Positions 8,650 to 16,176 of a DNA stretch of 64,000 nt are shown piece by piece; position 1 is the first letter of the stretch; every line of letters begins with the position of its first letter. Source of the DNA: DATARH01 sp963773625. Its GTDB lineage: Bacteria; Pseudomonadota; Alphaproteobacteria; ATCC43930; CGMCC-115725. A program made the translations under genes and the position numbers. Below the pieces are notes generated by a model. The model ran no database searches. It was not told the origin of the DNA and was given only the letters and a program-made list of their open reading frames with translations. Where the stretch lies: contig CAVZCJ010000009.1 of NCBI GenBank assembly GCA_963773625.1, positions 62,001 to 126,000 of the forward strand, written 5' to 3'.

Positions 8650-8790
8650 GTTTTCGTGGAGTTGAGCAGCTCCACAAGAGTTTCCGGGACTTGTTCCCGG
8701 GAAGAGGGTCTTCGGATCCTTACGTCTCCTAGACGTGAAGCCTCCCTGTTCAAACTTGGCCGGAACCTTGTGTTCCGGCCATTTTTCTTT
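8650..8790 (+). ncRNA. Predicted small RNA with anti-Shine-Dalgarno elements
   Basis: Four consecutive hairpins on the + strand. H1 is 8656-8675 (GTGGAGTT/AGCTCCAC with a G-T pair, GAGC loop). H2 is 8681-8703 (CCGGGA/TCCCGG core, loop CTTGT). H3 is 8722-8736 (ACGTCT/AGACGT, loop CCT). H4 is the intrinsic terminator at 8758-8780. CTCCT is exposed around the H3 loop, and CCTCCC lies in the single-stranded spacer before the terminator (about 8741-8746). Both can pair with ribosome-binding sites, as in alphaproteobacterial sRNAs with exposed CCUCC loops. It could instead be only the 3' UTR of trxB-lysR. No promoter could be fixed. It does not match tmRNA or the SRP RNA as I know them. Confidence 0.45.
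8758..8790 (+). terminator. Rho-independent terminator
   Basis: Perfect 9-bp stem GGCCGGAAC/GTTCCGGCC with loop CTTGT, followed by ATTTTTCTTT. It ends the lysR or small-RNA transcript and faces the convergent Ku gene. Confidence 0.9.
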
Positions 8791-8812
8791 CGGCTGATCT
8801 TACTACTTGCGA

Positions 8813-10432
8813 TTACTCGGCGCTGCGATCGGTGATCGTGATGCGCACGGCCTCAAGTGGATCGTCGGCGACGGTCGATACACAAAGCTCACCGTTGCGC
8901 TTGGGTCCGACGACGCCACCCTCGAAAAACGACCCTTCATAGGCAATGTCTAGCCGGTCGCCGAACTCCTCCGCCGGGCGTATGGCAAAGCCGGTCAGCG
9001 GCAGGTTGCGCCCGCGCGTGCCGGCGTAGTTGCCGTTGCTGACCCAGGCGGTAGCGCGGCCCTCCTGGGCAAAGACGCGAAATTCGAGCGCGCTCGCCGC
9101 GAGCCCTTGGCGCGGGCGCACGCTCAACGCCTCGATTTGGCGTCGGCTGCCGGGACTGCCGGCCCAACCCGGTTCGACATAACGCCGATCGCCCAGCCCC
9201 ATGATGTGCAGCAGAATCTCGGCGCCGACATCCTGCTCGCTCTCGCTCGCCTCCGGCTGCGGCGCGGGCGGCCGCGGCGGCATCGCCAGCGTGGGTTCGG
9301 GCGCCGGCGGAGGAGGCGGCGCTGGCCTCGGGCGCGGAGGTGGCGGCACCGCGGTCGCGCGCGGCGAGGGCGGCGGCGGTGGCTCCGCCGCGACGGCAGG
9401 CTCGGGGGCTGGCGGCGCGGGAGGAGGAGGTTCCGGCGCAGGCGGAGGAGGTGGCGGCGGTACGGCAGCTGCGGGCGGCGCTGGCTGCGAAGGGGCCGCA
9501 GCCTCCGGCTCAGGCTCGGGCGGCGGAGCCGGCGCCGCGGTGGCCACGGGCTCCGGTTCGGGCGGCGGCGCCTCCGGCTCGGGCGGCGGAGGCGGCGCCA
9601 CGGCCGCCACGGGTTCCGGTTCGGGCGGCGGCGCCTCGGGTTCGGGCGCTGGCGAAGCGGCTTCGGGCGGCGCGGCTTCGGGTGCGGGTGCCGGCGACGT
9701 CGAGCGGCCAGCGCTTGGCGGACGCCGTGACGCGGGAGGCGGCGCCGGCGCGTTGCTGGCCTTTTGCTCGACCAGCTTGCGCAGATCGTCCTGGAAGCGG
9801 TCGCGCAGTTGCCTCGGATCGAACTCGCCGGCGCGGCGGGCGATGATCGCCTCGGCGATCTCGACCATCTCGGCCGGGATGTCTTCCTCCGGCCGCTCGT
9901 CGGATTTGGCGACGACCAGCTCGTCTTCCGTGTGCAGCGTCGACATCATCAGCCCAGCGCGATGCGGCTCGATCAGCGCCGGGCGCTCCCGCTCGCCAAT
10001 CCTGACATGCCCGAGCGCTACGCGCCCGCTGCGGCGCATCGCCAGGCGCAGCGCGTGGACCGTGTCAGAGGCCAGCTGACCTTCCGGTTGGAGGTAATAG
10101 GCAGCCTCGACATACAAGTGATCGATCTGCTCGCGCGGTACGAAGCGCTCGAGATCGATGATATTGCCCCCGCCGCCGCCCAGTTTGACGAGCTCTTCGT
10201 CGCTTACGGTGACGTAACGCCCTGGAGCAAATTCGTGCCCCTTGACCAGCGCTTCCTTGGCGACGACATCGCCGGTCTTGGCATCGACATATTGCTCGGT
10301 TACCGGATTGCCGGTCCTCGCGCTCAGCAGGTCGAGCTGGATCCGCCGAGCATCGCTTGTCGCGGGATTGAGGGTGATCGGACAGGAAACCAGCGAGAGG
10401 CGCAGAAACCCGTTCCATACCGCTTCGGCCAT
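8813..10432 (-). CDS. ku: Ku protein with long Pro-rich linker and extra C-terminal domain
   Basis: 539 residues; bacterial Ku is normally 260-320. Residues 1-225 are a complete Ku core (AEAVWNGFLRLSLVSCPITL, KGHEFAPGRYVTVSDEEL, ERFVPREQIDHLYVEAAYYL, MSTLHTEDELV). Ku binds DNA ends and recruits LigD for non-homologous end joining. Residues about 228-400 are an Ala/Pro/Glu-rich low-complexity linker. Residues about 400-539 form a folded-looking beta-rich domain (RRQIEALSVRP, AWVSNGNYAGTRGRNLPLTG, DPLEAVRITI). It resembles clostridial hydrophobic-W (ChW) repeats. Start ATG 10432 is chosen for the classic Ku N terminus and the GGAG ribosome site; longer in-frame starts add no family sequence. 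No ligD is in the window. Confidence 0.9.
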   Translation of the reverse strand: MAEAVWNGFLRLSLVSCPITLNPATSDARRIQLDLLSARTGNPVTEQYVDAKTGDVVAKEALVKGHEFAPGRYVTVSDEELVKLGGGGGNIIDLERFVPREQIDHLYVEAAYYLQPEGQLASDTVHALRLAMRRSGRVALGHVRIGERERPALIEPHRAGLMMSTLHTEDELVVAKSDERPEEDIPAEMVEIAEAIIARRAGEFDPRQLRDRFQDDLRKLVEQKASNAPAPPPASRRPPSAGRSTSPAPAPEAAPPEAASPAPEPEAPPPEPEPVAAVAPPPPPEPEAPPPEPEPVATAAPAPPPEPEPEAAAPSQPAPPAAAVPPPPPPPAPEPPPPAPPAPEPAVAAEPPPPPSPRATAVPPPPRPRPAPPPPPAPEPTLAMPPRPPAPQPEASESEQDVGAEILLHIMGLGDRRYVEPGWAGSPGSRRQIEALSVRPRQGLAASALEFRVFAQEGRATAWVSNGNYAGTRGRNLPLTGFAIRPAEEFGDRLDIAYEGSFFEGGVVGPKRNGELCVSTVADDPLEAVRITITDRSAE

Positions 10433-10505
10433 CGGCCTTTTCTCCGCAATCGCGAGGGGTTGGCGGTTTATAACATGACACTTAGGGGTTAGCGTACGTC
10501 CTCGA

Positions 10506-11771
10506 TCACGACCCTGCGGAGGGCCCGACAAGCCGTTGCCAATCGACCGAATTGCCGAGCTTGAGACGCGTGCCAGCCTCCGGCATGGGGTATTTTAACC
10601 CACTGGCACAATTGAATAAAACCACTCTGTCAGTGGGCGCCACGCGACCGTCGGCGAGCGCCTGGCGATACGCGGCAAAGGTCGCCGCCCCCTCCGGACA
10701 GAGCAGCAGTCCCTCGTCGCGGGCCACCGCGGCCCAGGCATCGGCGATCGCCGAGTTGTCCACCGCGATCGCGAAGCCCTGACTCTCGCGCACCGCGCGC
10801 AGGATGAGGAAGTCACCGACCGCTTGCGGCACGCGGATGCCGGCCGCGAAGGTGTGCGCGTCCTGCCAGCGCGGCGCATGCTCGACGCCATCTTCCCAGG
10901 CCTTGACCATCGGGGCGCAGCCCGCCGCCTGCACCGCCACCATCCGCGGGCGCTTCTTGCCGATCCAACCCATTTCCTCGAGCTCGTCGAAGGCCTTCCA
11001 CATGCCAATGAGGCCGGTGCCGCCGCCGGTGGGGTAGAAGATGACGTCGGGCACCTCCCAGCCAAGCTGTTCGGCGAGCTCCAGGCCCATCGTCTTCTTG
11101 CCCTCGATCCGATAGGGCTCGCGCAGGGTCGAGCAATTGAACCAGCCGATTTCCTTTTCGCCCTCGGCGACGAGGCGGCCGCAATCGTCGATGAGGCCGT
11201 CGACGAGGAACACCTCGGCGCCCTGCATCGCGATCTCGCGCACGTTGACCGCCGGCGTGTCGTCCGGGCAAAAGACGTAGGCCTTCATCCCGGCTCGCGC
11301 GCAATAAGCGGCCATCGCCGCGCCGGCGTTGCCGTTGGTCGGCATCGCCATCGTCGTGATGCCCAATTCCTTGGCCATCGAGACCGCCATCACCAGCCCG
11401 CGCGCCTTGAACGAGCCGGTCGGCAATCGGCCCTCGTCCTTGACCAGGATTTCGCCGCCGGGGGCGATCTGCCTGGCGATGCGCGGCAGCGCGATCAGCG
11501 GCGTCACGATCTCACCGAGCGAGACGACGTTCTCCGGCCGGCGCACGGGGAGCATCTCGCGGTAGCGCCACATCGTCTGAGGGCGCTGGGCGAGCATGTC
11601 CTTGGTCAGCGCCCCCGCGACCCCGGCGAGGTCGTAGCGGACGAGCAGCGGCCGCCCGGCCTTCGACAGGCCCTGGACGACATCGGCCTCGTAGCGTTCG
11701 CCGGTCAAGCCGCATTCGAGATGGGTGACGAAATTCGGCAGATCGCCGCCGGTCCAGTCGTAATCGGGCAT
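10506..11771 (-). CDS. thrC: Threonine synthase (PLP-dependent, fold type II)
   Basis: 421 residues from ATG 11771. It contains the PLP-lysine motif PTGSFKARG (Lys122), the substrate-binding TNGNAGAAMAAY and the phosphate-binding PTGGGTGLIGMW. Threonine synthases convert O-phosphohomoserine to threonine. The N-terminal segment (LPNFVTHLECGLTGERYEAD, then LLVRYDL) is the zinc-ribbon-like lead of the ThrC2 / cysteate-synthase-like subgroup, so a related beta-replacing lyase is possible. The open frame extends upstream to 11888, but that part is AT-rich and unlike coding sequence here. It is transcribed convergently with nothing downstream; the Ku gene starts 73 bases further on in the same direction. 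Confidence 0.88.
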   Translation of the reverse strand: MPDYDWTGGDLPNFVTHLECGLTGERYEADVVQGLSKAGRPLLVRYDLAGVAGALTKDMLAQRPQTMWRYREMLPVRRPENVVSLGEIVTPLIALPRIARQIAPGGEILVKDEGRLPTGSFKARGLVMAVSMAKELGITTMAMPTNGNAGAAMAAYCARAGMKAYVFCPDDTPAVNVREIAMQGAEVFLVDGLIDDCGRLVAEGEKEIGWFNCSTLREPYRIEGKKTMGLELAEQLGWEVPDVIFYPTGGGTGLIGMWKAFDELEEMGWIGKKRPRMVAVQAAGCAPMVKAWEDGVEHAPRWQDAHTFAAGIRVPQAVGDFLILRAVRESQGFAIAVDNSAIADAWAAVARDEGLLLCPEGAATFAAYRQALADGRVAPTDRVVLFNCASGLKYPMPEAGTRLKLGNSVDWQRLVGPSAGS

Positions 11772-11886
11772 GGCTATCTCAGTGTCAGGAGTGGGTGCTG
11801 CAACTTTCGCTGTTTTCCTCGCGATTTCCAGCAAATAATTGTTTTTGTTAACATTTTCGCAAAATCGCAGCGGAAAAACAACGGCC

Positions 11887-11942
11887 ATAACAGCGGGATA
11901 TCAGCGGGTTATCAGCGGGTTATCAGCGGCAATAACAACGGG
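11887..11942. repeat. Five-copy 11-bp tandem repeat
   Basis: Consecutive units ATAACAGCGGG, ATATCAGCGGG, TTATCAGCGGG, TTATCAGCGGC and AATAACAACGGG (last unit 12 bases). They lie about 115 bases upstream of the threonine synthase start, so spacing near one helical turn could present repeated protein sites. No other function is visible. Confidence 0.7.
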
Positions 11943-12045
11943 ACGTAACGGCGGTGGCTAGCGGGCGAGGAGCCGCGCTCCGCGCTACCCTCGAACATCC
12001 GAACCATGGCATACAATTATGGCGATTTTAGAGTTGGCGTTGCTC

Positions 12046-13086
12046 TTAGAGCACTGCCTCCGCCACCACACGCATCGCGGCGGCGTCGGCGCCGGCGAGC
12101 ACCAGCGAGCCGACCCAGTTGTAGTCGGCCAGCTCCTTCCAGGCCTGCAGCCGGTCCTTGATGCGCTCGGGCGTCCCAACCAGCGAGATCTCGTCGATCA
12201 GCGCGTCCGGCACCGCCGCCGCGGCGTCGTCGCGCCGCCCGGCGAGGAAATGGTCCTGGATCGCCGCCGCTTCCGCCTCGTAGCCGAGCCGCCGCGCCAG
12301 ATCGTTGTAAAAGTTCTGCTCGCGCGCCCCCATTCCGCCGATATAGAGCGCGAGGCCTGGGCGCAAGGCATCGCGGCAGGCGGCGAGGTCATCTCCCATG
12401 CTGATCCGCACATAAGGAGCGATGTCGAAATCGGCGAGGTCGTCAGAATGCCCGGCCTTCGCGCGACCCTCGAGGATCGGATCGACAATGACCTGTGCTT
12501 TTTCCGGCGACATGAAGAAAGGCAGCGCGCCATCGGCGATCTCGCCGGCGGTGCGCAGACCGGTGGGCGAGATCGGCGCGGTGTAGATTTTCAGCCCCGG
12601 CTGGCCGTGAACAACGCTGCGCAGCGGCTTGGCAAGCCCGGTCGAGCCGGGCCCGGTATAGGGGATGTCGTAATGGTAGCCGTGATGTTCGAGCGGCGCC
12701 TCGCGGGCGAACACCTGGCGGATGATCGCGGCGTACTCGCGGGTGCGCGTCTGCGGCCGGCCGAACGGCACGCCGTACCAACCCTCGACGACCTGCGGCC
12801 CCGAGGGGCCGATACCGCAGAGAAAGCGGTTGCCCGACAGCGCCTGCAGCGACAGCGCGGTCATCGCCGCGCAGGTCGGGGTGCGCGCCGGCATCTGCAT
12901 GATGCTGGTGCCGGCTTTGATCCGGCTGGTGCGCGCCAGCACCCAGGTGACCGGGGTCACCGCGTCGGTGCCATAGGCCTCGCCGGCCCAGACCGCGTCG
13001 AAGCCGAGCCGCTCGGCCTCCCAGACCAGGTCCATGCCGATCCCGCCCTCATGCGGCGAAAATTTGAGGGTGGTAGCGAGCCTCAT
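12046..13086 (-). CDS. LLM class flavin-dependent oxidoreductase
   Basis: 346 residues with the bacterial-luciferase-like TIM barrel. The N terminus is LATTLKFSPHEGGIGMDLVW, followed by AERLGFDAVWAGEAYGTDAVTPVTWVL, GTSIMQMPARTPTCAAMTALSLQALSG and FLCGIGPSGPQVVEGWYG. The C-terminal SLVGTPERIKDRLQAW is typical of F420- or FMN-dependent members. The substrate is unknown. Its start ATG at 13086 overlaps by four bases the stop of the upstream LLM gene, so the two are translationally coupled and probably act on related substrates. Confidence 0.9.
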   Translation of the reverse strand: MRLATTLKFSPHEGGIGMDLVWEAERLGFDAVWAGEAYGTDAVTPVTWVLARTSRIKAGTSIMQMPARTPTCAAMTALSLQALSGNRFLCGIGPSGPQVVEGWYGVPFGRPQTRTREYAAIIRQVFAREAPLEHHGYHYDIPYTGPGSTGLAKPLRSVVHGQPGLKIYTAPISPTGLRTAGEIADGALPFFMSPEKAQVIVDPILEGRAKAGHSDDLADFDIAPYVRISMGDDLAACRDALRPGLALYIGGMGAREQNFYNDLARRLGYEAEAAAIQDHFLAGRRDDAAAAVPDALIDEISLVGTPERIKDRLQAWKELADYNWVGSLVLAGADAAAMRVVAEAVL

Positions 13087-13913
13087 CCCCGTATCCCTTC
13101 ACCGGCGCGGGCGATGCGCTCGACCGAGCGCAACCAGTCGTCGAGCTCGCGGTCGAACGGCTCGACCATCACATGGCCGACGCCGACCGCCTTGAAGCCT
13201 TCAAGCCGCGCGGTCAGCTCGGCCTCGCTCTTGCCGTCCCAGGCGGCGCGCAGCGAGATCGCGAACTCCGGCTCGGGCCGCTCCTCTCGCAACCGCTTGA
13301 CGAGCGGCGCCGCCTGCTCCGGGTTGGCCCGCGAACCATGCCAGCCGTCGAGCCGCAGCGCCCGCTTCAACGCCGGCTCCGAGGTGCCGCCGACCCAGAT
13401 CGGGATCGGCTTTTCCGGCTTGGGCTGCATGCGCATCTGGTCGATCACCGCGGGAATCCACTTCGCCTCGAAGCTGACCGGGTCATCGGTCCACACCGCG
13501 CGCATCATCGCGATGCCCTCGTCGGTGCGACGCCCACGTTCCTTGAAGGGCACGCCAAGCGCGGCGAACTCGGCCTCGAGCCAGCCAACCCCGGCGCCGA
13601 GGATCAGCCGGCCGCCCGACAGGTTCTGCAGCGTCGCCAGCTCCTTGGCGAGCGGCAGCGGATGCCGCATCGGCAGCACCAGCACGCTGGTGCCGAGCCC
13701 GACCCGCTTGGTGTAGGCGGCGGCCCAGGTCAGGGTCAGGACGGGATCGTAGAAGAGCGGCGAGGGTGGATACATGGCGCCCGCCGGGACGATGATGTGC
13801 TCGCTGGTCCACACATCGTCAAAGCCCAGCTCCTCGGCCTGGACCGCGGCGCGGCGGATACCGTCCGGCCCCGCCTTGCGGCCGATTTGAGGCAGATGGA
13901 TCCCCAGCTGCAT
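13083..13913 (-). CDS. LLM class F420-dependent oxidoreductase
   Basis: 276 residues. It begins MQLGIHLPQIGRKAGPDGIRRAAVQAEELGFDDVWTSEH and contains LGTSVLVLPMRHPLPLAKELATLQNLSGGRLILGAGVGW, the signature of the TIGR03619-type F420-dependent subgroup. It also has IPIWVGGTSEPALKRALRLDGWH. It is the first gene of a two-gene unit with the LLM oxidoreductase at 12046-13086. Alphaproteobacteria of this type may have F420, but no F420 biosynthesis gene is in the window, so FMN is equally possible. Confidence 0.9.
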   Translation of the reverse strand: MQLGIHLPQIGRKAGPDGIRRAAVQAEELGFDDVWTSEHIIVPAGAMYPPSPLFYDPVLTLTWAAAYTKRVGLGTSVLVLPMRHPLPLAKELATLQNLSGGRLILGAGVGWLEAEFAALGVPFKERGRRTDEGIAMMRAVWTDDPVSFEAKWIPAVIDQMRMQPKPEKPIPIWVGGTSEPALKRALRLDGWHGSRANPEQAAPLVKRLREERPEPEFAISLRAAWDGKSEAELTARLEGFKAVGVGHVMVEPFDRELDDWLRSVERIARAGEGIRG

Positions 13914-14068
13914 GTCACCTCCCGACGGATCGATCCGGATGCGGCAAATTGAGCCGGCGCGCCCCGTTGCGCAAGGAGTTGTGCGCGTGGGGATAGCGGT
14001 TCATGCTGCCGCGAAGAATAGCGGAGAGGCCGCGCCCAACCGCGCGCGCCATCCGGGGGAGAGGGCAT

Positions 14069-14221
14069 ATGAGACGAACGATTGCGCTGGCCTTCTTGCT
14101 GATGTCGCTGCTGAGCATCGCCGCCACGGCGTGCTCCGAGGCGCCAAGCGATGTCTACGACAACGACATCCATGGCGGCTACCCCGGTCCGGGCACCCGG
14201 TCGAACAACCGCGACGGCTAG
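14069..14221 (+). CDS. Small putative lipoprotein, 50 aa
   Basis: The start ATG 14069 has a strong GGGGGAGAGGG ribosome site. Residues 1-22 form a lipoprotein-type signal (MRRTIALAFLLMSLLSIAA, then TAC) with a possible lipobox ending at Cys22. The mature part is only about 28 residues, acidic then Gly/Pro/Asn-rich (SEAPSDVYDNDIHGGYPGPG). No family is recognised. It lies alone between the divergent LLM pair and the SDR gene. Confidence 0.6.
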   Translation: MRRTIALAFLLMSLLSIAATACSEAPSDVYDNDIHGGYPGPGTRSNNRDG

Positions 14222-14319
14222 TTAGCCAGCGACGTGGTGCTGCCTCGCCGCAGCCAGCCAAGTTGACCGGCCGCGGCGGGCAATGCTTACCTCCGCCCCC
14301 GGCAGCAAGGAGGAAGATC

Positions 14320-15081
14320 ATGGCTGAGGCGAAGTCGCTTGCCGGCAAGGTCGCGATCGTCACGGGGGCCGGGAAGAATATCGGCAAGTCGATCGCCGAG
14401 CTTCTCGCCGCCGACGGGGCGGCGGTCGTGGTCAATGGCCGGGGAGACCGGGCGATCGTCGAGGAAACCGCCAGGGAGCTGCGCGCCGCCGGCGGCCGCG
14501 CGATGCCTTACCTCGCCGATATTTCGAAGCCCGATGCCGTCGCCGCGATGGTCGAGGCGGCGGTCAAGGAATTCGGCGGCATCGACATCGTCGTCAGCAA
14601 TGCCGGGCTGCGGCGGCAGACGCCGTTCCTGCAGATGAACATCGAGGAGTGGCGCGAAATCCTCTCGGTGGCGCTCGACGGCGCCTTTATCCTGACCAAA
14701 GCGGCAGTGCCCGAGATGATCAAGCGCGGCGGCGGCACGATTGTCGGCCTCAGCGGCATTTCGCACCACGCCGGTTCGCGCGGGCGGGTGCATGTCAACG
14801 CCTCGAAGGCGGGGCTCGAGGGTTTTATTCGCGGTTTGGCGATGGAGCTGGCGCAGTACAACATTACTGCCAATTGCATCGCGCCCGGCTCGATCGACAC
14901 GGTTCGTGGGCCGTCGGCCGGCGGCGCGCACGGCCGGGGCATGGAGCGCGAGATCCCGTTGGGCCGACAGGGCCGTCCCGAGGAGATCGCGGCGATGGTG
15001 CGGTTCCTATGCGGCCCCGACGGCCGCTACATCACCGGGCAGACGCTTCATATCAACGGCGGACTTTTCTTCGGCAAGTAG
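14320..15081 (+). CDS. SDR family oxidoreductase lacking the catalytic Tyr
   Basis: 253 residues starting at ATG 14320 with an AAGGAGGAAG ribosome site. The cofactor motif TGAGKNIG (residues 15-22) and NAG (94-96) are present. At the active site the usual YxxxK reads VNASK: Lys163 is kept, but the Tyr position (159) is Val, with His158 just before it. The C-terminal GRYITGQTLHINGG is normal. Classical SDRs reduce carbonyls through Ser-Tyr-Lys. This one may use another proton donor, as dienoyl-CoA reductases do, or may have changed function. The same frame is open upstream to 13912, but without coding character. Confidence 0.88.
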   Translation: MAEAKSLAGKVAIVTGAGKNIGKSIAELLAADGAAVVVNGRGDRAIVEETARELRAAGGRAMPYLADISKPDAVAAMVEAAVKEFGGIDIVVSNAGLRRQTPFLQMNIEEWREILSVALDGAFILTKAAVPEMIKRGGGTIVGLSGISHHAGSRGRVHVNASKAGLEGFIRGLAMELAQYNITANCIAPGSIDTVRGPSAGGAHGRGMEREIPLGRQGRPEEIAAMVRFLCGPDGRYITGQTLHINGGLFFGK

Positions 15082-15321
15082 CTGACGCTCCGCCCTATTT
15101 CATCGGGTTTTGTTTATCGGCGCGTGCGCTTGCTGCGGCGCAGGAACGCACCGACTCGACTGATCGATCGAAAATAGGTAGTTTTTTAACTAACTTTAAA
15201 ATTGCCTTCCCCCCACGCCGTCAATACATCTTGCCCACGCCTCATCGGACGCAGCACCAAAGATTACTTATCGTTACTAAATTATTACTTTGGTGAGCGA
15301 ACTGAGTGTGGCGACGACTGT
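15082..15321. other. AT-rich intergenic stretch
   Basis: The segment 15165-15300 is clearly richer in A+T than its surroundings, with AGTT-TTTT-AACT (self-complementary) near 15178-15191 and several TTACT/TTATTACTTT runs. It probably holds the promoter of the haem-oxygenase-fold gene. A frame is open through part of it (from 15202), but its composition argues against translation there. Confidence 0.4.
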
Positions 15322-16074
15322 ATGGGGCTAGCAATGGACGGGATCGATACCTTGACCTTCCCAGCGGAATATCGCGGTAACGCCACCAAGGGTTATCAGG
15401 CGATCATCGACGAAATCTGCGCGATGCCCTGGGAGCACCTCGACGGCGACGAAGTGATGCAGGTCGCCAAGGCATATTACTATTTCTCGATCCAATTCCG
15501 CGAAAACCTCGAAATCGCCTGCCGGCAGCGCCCGGACGACGCCAAACTAGCGGCGCTGCGCGTGGGCGAGTGCAACACCGACAACCTGTCGCCCTGGCCG
15601 AAGGTCGCTCTTCCCGGCGAAAAGCTCGACCACGACGAATTCATGCGCCGACTCCTCGCGCTGCAACCGGTCCGCGACAGCGAGTTTCTCGACGCTTTGG
15701 GTGTGAGCTATCTGAACCACGTTCGCGCCATCGACGATCAAGCGCGCGCCTGCAGCATCGCCAGCTATGAGGATGGCGGGCTTTCCCGCGTGTTTTCGGC
15801 GATGCTGCGGGCGCCGCACTGGCCCGGGGAGGGCCAGCGCGCCTTCCACCACTTCCTCGAACAGCACATCCTGTTCGATACCGACGACGAAGCCGGTCAT
15901 GGGTGCCTGAGCCGGCACCTGACGCCTGACGCTTCGATCCTGCCGCTGTGGTCCGCCTTCGCCGCGTTGCTGGCGTTGGCGGTGCCGCGCCTCGCACAGA
16001 AGGCGGGGGCCGACCCGGCTGCCCCGACCGAAGAGTGGCCGAGCCCGGCATGGCCCGTGGCGGCCTCGGCGTAG
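15322..16074 (+). CDS. Haem-oxygenase-fold putative diiron protein
   Basis: 250 residues from ATG 15322 (ATG 15334 is an alternative). The protein is all-helical. The motif FHHFLEQHILFDTDDEAGHG (residues 175-194) matches the E-x-x-H plus D/E-x-H pattern of haem-oxygenase-like diiron oxidases (Glu180, His183 or His182, Asp186, His193). An earlier helix supplies RENLE (60-64) and SYEDGG (148-153) with a possible Glu ligand. Such proteins include amino-acid, fatty-acid and N-oxygenases. The substrate is unknown. The region after residue 200 is a hydrophobic helix and a disordered tail. It sits 102 bases upstream of metY on the same strand. Confidence 0.55.
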   Translation: MGLAMDGIDTLTFPAEYRGNATKGYQAIIDEICAMPWEHLDGDEVMQVAKAYYYFSIQFRENLEIACRQRPDDAKLAALRVGECNTDNLSPWPKVALPGEKLDHDEFMRRLLALQPVRDSEFLDALGVSYLNHVRAIDDQARACSIASYEDGGLSRVFSAMLRAPHWPGEGQRAFHHFLEQHILFDTDDEAGHGCLSRHLTPDASILPLWSAFAALLALAVPRLAQKAGADPAAPTEEWPSPAWPVAASA

Positions 16075-16176
16075 CACAACTCCGCAGCGCTAGCGGAGAG
16101 AAAGAAACTGAAAATGCTGAGGGAGGGATGCGCGGTGAAGTCGGCGGCGCCCCATTAAGTTGAAGGGTTCGGTCCG

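Larger units (their letters stand above)
8476..8812. other. Gene-free interval carrying a structured RNA
   Basis: 337 bases between the lysR stop and the stop of the convergent Ku gene. No open frame here has a credible start or family resemblance. The right half (8650-8790) is a chain of hairpins ending in a terminator, listed separately. The left half holds only a weak AGCCAG/CTGGCT hairpin near 8577-8596. Confidence 0.6.

Noticed and set aside
8476..8812. tmRNA, 6S RNA or SRP RNA
   Set aside because: No tRNA-like ends, tag frame, 6S-like open bubble or conserved SRP loop could be recognised; only independent hairpins and a terminator.
9107..10079. Gly/Arg-rich + strand open frames resembling silk or PE-PGRS proteins
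   Set aside because: They are the reverse strand of the Pro/Ala/Glu-rich Ku linker.
11887..11942. CRISPR-like array
   Set aside because: The repeats are 11 bases and directly adjacent, with no spacers and no cas genes.
16075..16176. SAM-II riboswitch upstream of metY
   Set aside because: There is a CTCCGC/GCGGAG hairpin, but the conserved SAM-II pseudoknot sequences are not present as I know them.
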